A stretch of DNA of 8,895 bases, taken from contig CALMLK010000203.1 in assembly GCA_937868035.1 (NCBI GenBank), forward strand, positions 1 through 8,895, given 5' to 3'. Source of the DNA: an uncultured Alphaproteobacteria bacterium (GTDB taxonomy: Bacteria; Pseudomonadota; Alphaproteobacteria; Rhizobiales; Aestuariivirgaceae). The first letter of the stretch is position 1. Each line of letters begins with the position of its first letter. Below the pieces are notes generated by a model. It had not been told where the DNA came from. It saw nothing but the letters and a program-made list of their open reading frames with translations, and searched no databases. Shown in pieces: positions 5,612-8,895 of the stretch. A program made the translations under genes and the position numbers.

Positions 5612-7582
5612 GTGTTCAAGAAAATACTCATCTCCAACCGTGGCGAAATCGCCTGCCGCGTCATCAAGACGGCGCGCAAGATGGGCATCGCGACGGTTGC
5701 CGTCTATTCCGACGCGGATGCCCGCGCCCTTCACGTCGAGATGGCGGATGAGCGCGTGAACATCGGGCCAGCACCGGCGGCCCAGTCCTATCTCGTCATC
5801 GAGAAGATCATCGAAGCCTGCCGCAAGACAGGCGCGGAAGCCGTGCATCCGGGCTACGGCTTTCTCTCCGAACGCTCCGCCTTCGCCAAGGCGCTGAAGG
5901 AAGCGGGCATCGTCTTCATCGGTCCCAACCCCCACGCCATCGACGCCATGGGCGACAAGATTGAATCCAAGAAGGCCGCCGCAGCCGCTGGTGTTTCAAC
6001 CGTTCCCGGCTACATGGGAATCATCGACAGCGATGTCGAAGCGGTGAAGATCGCCAGGGACATCGGCTATCCCGTCATGATCAAGGCGTCGGCCGGTGGT
6101 GGCGGAAAGGGCATGCGCATCGCCCACAACGATGCCGAGGTGCGCGATGGTTTTGCCCGCGCCAAGTCGGAAGCCAAGTCGTCCTTCGGCGACGACCGCG
6201 TGTTCGTGGAAAAATTCATCACCAATCCGCGCCACATCGAAATCCAGGTGCTGGGGGACAAGCACGGCAACGTGATCTACCTCGGTGAACGTGAATGCTC
6301 GATCCAGCGCCGGAACCAGAAGGTGATCGAGGAGGCCCCGTCGCCGCTGCTGGATGACAAGACCCGCAAGGCCATGGGCGAACAGGCCGTGGCCCTCGCC
6401 AAGGCCGTGGGTTACGACAGCGCCGGCACGGTGGAATTCGTGGCGGGCCAGGATCGCTCCTTCTACTTCCTCGAGATGAACACGCGCCTGCAGGTCGAGC
6501 ATCCGGTGACGGAACTCGTCACCGGCATCGACCTCGTGGAGCAGATGATCCGCGTTGCCGCAGGCGAGAAACTGGCAATCAGGCAGGCGGGCGTGAAGCT
6601 GAATGGCTGGGCCGTCGAATCGCGCGTCTACGCCGAAGACCCATACCGCAATTTCCTTCCCTCCACGGGCCGTCTGGTGCGCTACCAGCCCCCGGCTGAG
6701 AGAAGCGAGAACGGCATCACTGTGCGCAACGACACCGGCGTGTTCGAAGGCGGCGAGATTTCAATCTGGTACGACCCGATGATCGCCAAGCTCTGCACCC
6801 ATGCGCCAACCCGCGCCGGCGCCATCGCCGCCATGAGCACGGCGCTGGATGAATTTGTGATCGAAGGCATCCAGCACAACATTCCCTTCGTCGCCGCCAT
6901 CATGGAGCATCCGGTCTGGCAGTCGGGGAAGCTTTCCACAGGATTCATCGCCGAGAATTACCCCGATGGTTTCAAGGGTGCGGCCCTCTCGCCGGGAAGT
7001 TCCGCCAGGCTGGCGCATGTGGCGGCGTTGCTTGATCACATCGAAAACGCCCGCAAGCGTCATATCTCAGGGCAGATGACAGGCCGCGAAGTGAAGTTCG
7101 ATCACAGCCGCCAGGTTCGTCTCGGAACGGAGTGGCACCAGATCGAACTTGATGCGGCGATGGAAGCTGAAGCGCGGGCCTGCGATTGGGTGCCCGGCCA
7201 AAGCATCGCCCACGTGCAGGCCGGAGGCGAAACCCTCTCCGTGCAGGTGAAGCGCGTGCTCAACGGCTACCGCCTCACCTGGCGCGGCATCTCGGTGCAT
7301 GCCCATGTGTTCTCGGGCCGCGAGGCCGAACTCGCGCGCCTCATGCCGGAGAAGAAGCCTGCCGATACCTCCAAGAAGCTGCTCTGCCCGATGCCCGGGC
7401 TTGTGGTGTCGATTGCAGTGGCGGAGGGGCAGGACGTCAAGGCGGGCGATCCGTTGGCCATCGTGGAAGCGATGAAGATGGAGAACATCCTGCGCGCCGA
7501 GCGCGACGTCACCGTCCGCAAGCTCAATGCCAAGCAGGGCGACAGCCTTCAGGTCGATGCCGTCATTATGGAATTCGCCTGA
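5612..7582 (+). CDS. pccA: Propionyl-CoA (acyl-CoA) carboxylase, biotin-containing alpha subunit
   Basis: The alpha subunit carries biotin and carboxylates it with ATP and bicarbonate; a separate beta subunit transfers the carboxyl to propionyl-CoA, giving methylmalonyl-CoA. The 656 residues match PccA. In order: biotin-carboxylase N-domain (KKILISNRGEIACRV, 3-17), ATP-grasp with the glycine loop ASAGGGGKGMRI (159-170), catalytic EMNTRLQVEHPVTE (288-301, including Glu288, Asn290, Arg292, Glu296) and Arg338 in ESRVYAEDP, a linker/BT domain (about 460-585), and a biotinyl domain with EAMKMEN, biotin on Lys622. A similar layout occurs in methylcrotonyl-CoA and acetyl-CoA carboxylase alpha chains; the MADE-VNIGPAPAAQSYL start and overall length favour PccA. 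The start is GTG 5612, with AGGGG (5603-5607) 4 bases and GGAG (5598-5601) 10 bases upstream; the MFKKILI start is typical, so the TTG at 5576 is disfavoured. No beta subunit gene is adjacent. Confidence 0.93.
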   Translation: MFKKILISNRGEIACRVIKTARKMGIATVAVYSDADARALHVEMADERVNIGPAPAAQSYLVIEKIIEACRKTGAEAVHPGYGFLSERSAFAKALKEAGIVFIGPNPHAIDAMGDKIESKKAAAAAGVSTVPGYMGIIDSDVEAVKIARDIGYPVMIKASAGGGGKGMRIAHNDAEVRDGFARAKSEAKSSFGDDRVFVEKFITNPRHIEIQVLGDKHGNVIYLGERECSIQRRNQKVIEEAPSPLLDDKTRKAMGEQAVALAKAVGYDSAGTVEFVAGQDRSFYFLEMNTRLQVEHPVTELVTGIDLVEQMIRVAAGEKLAIRQAGVKLNGWAVESRVYAEDPYRNFLPSTGRLVRYQPPAERSENGITVRNDTGVFEGGEISIWYDPMIAKLCTHAPTRAGAIAAMSTALDEFVIEGIQHNIPFVAAIMEHPVWQSGKLSTGFIAENYPDGFKGAALSPGSSARLAHVAALLDHIENARKRHISGQMTGREVKFDHSRQVRLGTEWHQIELDAAMEAEARACDWVPGQSIAHVQAGGETLSVQVKRVLNGYRLTWRGISVHAHVFSGREAELARLMPEKKPADTSKKLLCPMPGLVVSIAVAEGQDVKAGDPLAIVEAMKMENILRAERDVTVRKLNAKQGDSLQVDAVIMEFA

Positions 7583-7598
7583 TCCGGACAAAGAAAAC

Positions 7599-7620
7599 GG
7601 CGCAGGTTTGCACCTGCGCC
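7599..7620. terminator. Bidirectional intrinsic terminator between pccA and doxX-family gene
   Basis: A perfect 9-bp stem, GGCGCAGGT (7599-7607) with ACCTGCGCC (7612-7620), closes a TTGC tetraloop. On the minus strand it is followed by TTTTCTTTG, making a good terminator for the DoxX-family gene whose stop is 26 bases away. On the plus strand it lies 17 bases after the pccA stop but is followed by AGTCGGTCTT, a poorer U-tract. It fits a shared terminator for two converging genes. Confidence 0.85.
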
Positions 7621-7645
7621 AGTCGGTCTTGCGGGAGATCGGGTA

Positions 7646-8047
7646 TCAGGCAGCCTTGCGGCTGGCATCCACGCTCCACGGGCCGGAACCGGCCGTGGCG
7701 AGCCACAGGAACACGAAGCTGTAGAGGATGGCGAGCTCGCCCTGGTTGATGATCGGATAGACCGACGACGGGGCGTGGAACATGAAGTAGGCCACCGCCA
7801 TCATGCCCGAGAGCACGAATGCCACGGTGCGCGTGAAGAAGCCGACGACGATCATCAGGCCGCCGACGATTTCGAGGAGGCCGCCGATGCCGAACAGCGA
7901 GAGCAGGGGCACGCCATCCTTGAACATGTCCACAGCAGGCCAGCCGAGGAGCTTGGCAGTGCCGTGGGCGAGGAACAGGAGGCCGGTCATGATGCGCAGC
8001 GCCGCATGGGTGTAGCCGGACCAGGAAGCAGGAAGGATACCGTTCAT
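7646..8047 (-). CDS. DoxX-family membrane protein
   Basis: A 133-residue integral membrane protein of the DoxX family (four helices, about 15-33, 50-71, 74-91 and 99-119). Family hallmarks are RIMTGLLFLAHGTAKLLG (18-35), FGIGGLLEIVGGLMIVVGF (52-70) with TR following, and the C-terminal NQGELAILYSFVFLWLA (101-117) ending in GPWSVD (122-127). DoxX proteins were named for a thiosulfate:quinone oxidoreductase subunit in archaea, but the short bacterial members are mostly uncharacterised, with links to redox or electrophile stress, so no function is assigned. I chose ATG 8047: MNGILPASW fits the family start and GGAGA (complement of 8058-8062) lies 10 bases upstream. An in-frame extension to 8143 is hydrophilic and unlike the family. 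It is divergent from the PhyH-family gene and has its own terminator at 7599-7620. Confidence 0.9.
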   Translation of the reverse strand: MNGILPASWSGYTHAALRIMTGLLFLAHGTAKLLGWPAVDMFKDGVPLLSLFGIGGLLEIVGGLMIVVGFFTRTVAFVLSGMMAVAYFMFHAPSSVYPIINQGELAILYSFVFLWLATAGSGPWSVDASRKAA

Positions 8048-8145
8048 AGTTGTACTTTCTCCGAAAGCATTGTGATGTTGAAGAATGCCCACGAGGCGGG
8101 CACCCGGTGAGTCCGATGTAGCGAAGATCCTAATATGTATCAAGA

Positions 8146-8162
8146 GATATTACAGAAATATC
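8146..8162. promoter_or_regulatory. Operator-like dyad in the divergent doxX / phyH-family promoter region
   Basis: GATATT-ACAGA-AATATC is a perfect 6-base inverted repeat with a 5-base centre. Within it T8148 and A8160 are 11 bases apart and symmetric, the T-N11-A arrangement of LysR-type sites, although any AT-rich dyad of this size would show this. A second overlapping pair, TAATAT (8131-8136) and ATATTA (8147-8152), also exists. The dyad is 17 bases before the PhyH-family start and overlaps a candidate -10 for doxX. The surroundings are markedly more AT-rich than the genes. Confidence 0.45.
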
Positions 8163-8176
8163 CCGAAAGATGTGAA
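8147..8176 (-). promoter_or_regulatory. Possible promoter for the doxX-family gene
   Basis: On the minus strand, TTCACA (complement of 8171-8176; 5 of 6 to the -35 consensus) and TAATAT (complement of 8147-8152; 4 of 6 to the -10) are 18 bases apart. Transcription would start near 8140, leaving a leader of about 93 bases that contains a small hairpin, TGCCC (8086-8090) with GGGCA (8098-8102). The -10 lies inside the dyad at 8146-8162, suggesting repression if the dyad is an operator. Confidence 0.35.
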
Positions 8177-8178
8177 TC

Positions 8179-8895
8179 ATGAAGATTTCTGCCAAAGACA
8201 TTGAATTCTATCGGGAAAATGGTGCCGTGGTGATCCGGGGCCTGTTCAGCGGCGAGGAATTGTCGCTGCTGGAACGCGGAATCGCCCGCAATATGGCCGA
8301 GCCAAGCCCGCTCTCCATCGTCGCCTCGCGCCCCGAAGACCCCGGCTATTTTATCGAGGATTTCTGCAACTGGCAGCGCATTCCCGAATATCGCGACTTC
8401 CTCATGCAATCGCCCGCCGCAGCGGCCGCGGGTCAGCTGATGGGCTGCAGGACCTTGCGCCTCTATCACGATCACCTGCTGGTGAAGGAGCCCAAGACCG
8501 TCGCCCGGACGCCCTGGCATCAGGACCAGCCCTATTACAATATTGACGGTTTCGACAATATTTCCATGTGGTTGCCGGTGGACCCCGTGACCGCTGACGC
8601 GACTCTCAAATTTGTGGCCGGGTCCCACCGCCAGGGTTGGCTGATGCCGCGCACCTTCATGAACAACGAAGCCAAATGGTTTCCCGAAGGATCATTGCGG
8701 GAAATTCCCGACATCGAAGGCAATCCCGACACTTACACGGTACTGGGCTGGGCGCTGGAACCGGGGGATGCCGTGTTTTTCCACATGCTCTCGCTCCACG
8801 GGGCAGGCGGAGTCGCTGGCGGCAACAGGCGGCGCGTCGTCTCGTTCCGCTTCATGGGCGACGACACCACGTTTGCCCCGCGTCCCTGGCGCACA
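8179..8895 (+). CDS. Phytanoyl-CoA dioxygenase (PhyH) family protein, 3' end outside window
   Basis: The first 239 residues of a Fe(II)/2-oxoglutarate-dependent oxygenase. Residues 4-20 (SAKDIEFYRENGAVVIRG) are the family's N-terminal helix and strand. Iron ligands are His114 and Asp116 in TPWHQDQPYYNIDG (111-124) and, distally, His207 in LSLHGAGG (205-211). RRR at 217-219 followed by VVSFRFMGDD should bind 2-oxoglutarate. LKFVAGSHRQGW (143-154) is also typical. All required residues are present, so it looks active. The frame runs off the right edge; family members are commonly 250-290 residues, so most of the protein is here. ATG 8179 is the most upstream possible start because an in-frame TGA lies at 8173-8175; the Shine-Dalgarno is poor (AAAGA). 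Despite the family name, bacterial members act on many small molecules, so the substrate is unknown. It is divergent from the doxX-family gene. Confidence 0.9.
   Translation, partial: MKISAKDIEFYRENGAVVIRGLFSGEELSLLERGIARNMAEPSPLSIVASRPEDPGYFIEDFCNWQRIPEYRDFLMQSPAAAAAGQLMGCRTLRLYHDHLLVKEPKTVARTPWHQDQPYYNIDGFDNISMWLPVDPVTADATLKFVAGSHRQGWLMPRTFMNNEAKWFPEGSLREIPDIEGNPDTYTVLGWALEPGDAVFFHMLSLHGAGGVAGGNRRRVVSFRFMGDDTTFAPRPWRT

Noticed and set aside
4903..5751. Plus-strand open frame of 282 codons overlapping the secreted-protein gene and pccA
   Set aside because: Arg/Pro/Trp-rich frame-shifted shadow of two better-supported genes.
7775..8110. Plus-strand open frame of 111 codons opposite the doxX-family gene
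   Set aside because: Glu/His/Ala-rich antisense shadow of a clear four-helix DoxX protein.
8140..8628. Minus-strand open frame of 162 codons antisense to the PhyH-family gene
   Set aside because: The + strand frame carries the complete HxD...H iron site; the antisense frame has no domain features.
1..8895. Mobile element, CRISPR array, tRNA/rRNA or defence system
   Set aside because: No transposase, long terminal inverted repeats, spaced direct repeats or structured-RNA signatures were seen; gene content looks like core chromosome.

Overview
The window reads as an ordinary chromosomal segment from a GC-rich (roughly 60%) Gram-negative bacterium. A FadL-type outer-membrane protein with a signal peptide and C-terminal Phe, a propionyl-CoA-carboxylase-type biotin carboxylase, RimO and the strong GC bias at third codon positions all fit Alphaproteobacteria. 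I lean towards Hyphomicrobiales (Rhizobiales), from the wording of the PccA and membrane-protein sequences as I remember them, not from a search. There is no insertion sequence, phage gene, CRISPR array, tRNA or rRNA.

Layout, left to right. Bases 1-68 are the 3' end of an unidentified + strand gene. A 168-base spacer with an operator-like dyad leads to a FadL/OmpP1-family outer-membrane transporter (237-1508, +). A 99-base spacer holding a composite stem-loop leads to a small exported protein of unknown function (1608-2063, +) and a six-helix membrane protein of unknown function (2124-2912, +), probably co-transcribed. Their 3' end meets rimO (2909-4234, -), the tRNA-like radical-SAM enzyme that methylthiolates ribosomal protein S12; the stop codons of the two converging genes overlap by 4 bases. 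Divergent from rimO is a secreted protein (4332-5519, +) with a SPOR-like N-terminal part, a TGGAHCC motif and a calcium-loop-like DADGDG stretch. A hairpin-bearing 92-base leader precedes pccA (5612-7582, +, GTG start). A symmetric 9-bp hairpin (7599-7620) separates pccA from a converging DoxX-family membrane protein gene (7646-8047, -). A 131-base divergent promoter region with an AT-rich dyad (GATATT-N5-AATATC) then separates doxX from a PhyH-family Fe(II)/2-oxoglutarate dioxygenase gene (8179 to beyond the window end, +).

How the genes fit together: FadL (uptake of long-chain fatty acids or other hydrophobic compounds), PccA (propionyl-CoA carboxylation, needed for odd-chain and branched acyl chains) and PhyH (hydroxylation of a lipid or other small molecule) share a loose lipid-catabolism theme, but they are separate transcription units and the link is only suggestive. 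RimO is a housekeeping translation gene.

I did not find a convincing new multi-gene system. The parts most worth a second look are the secreted SPOR-like/TGGAHCC protein, the unknown exported-plus-membrane protein pair, and several dyad or stem-loop elements in the spacers.
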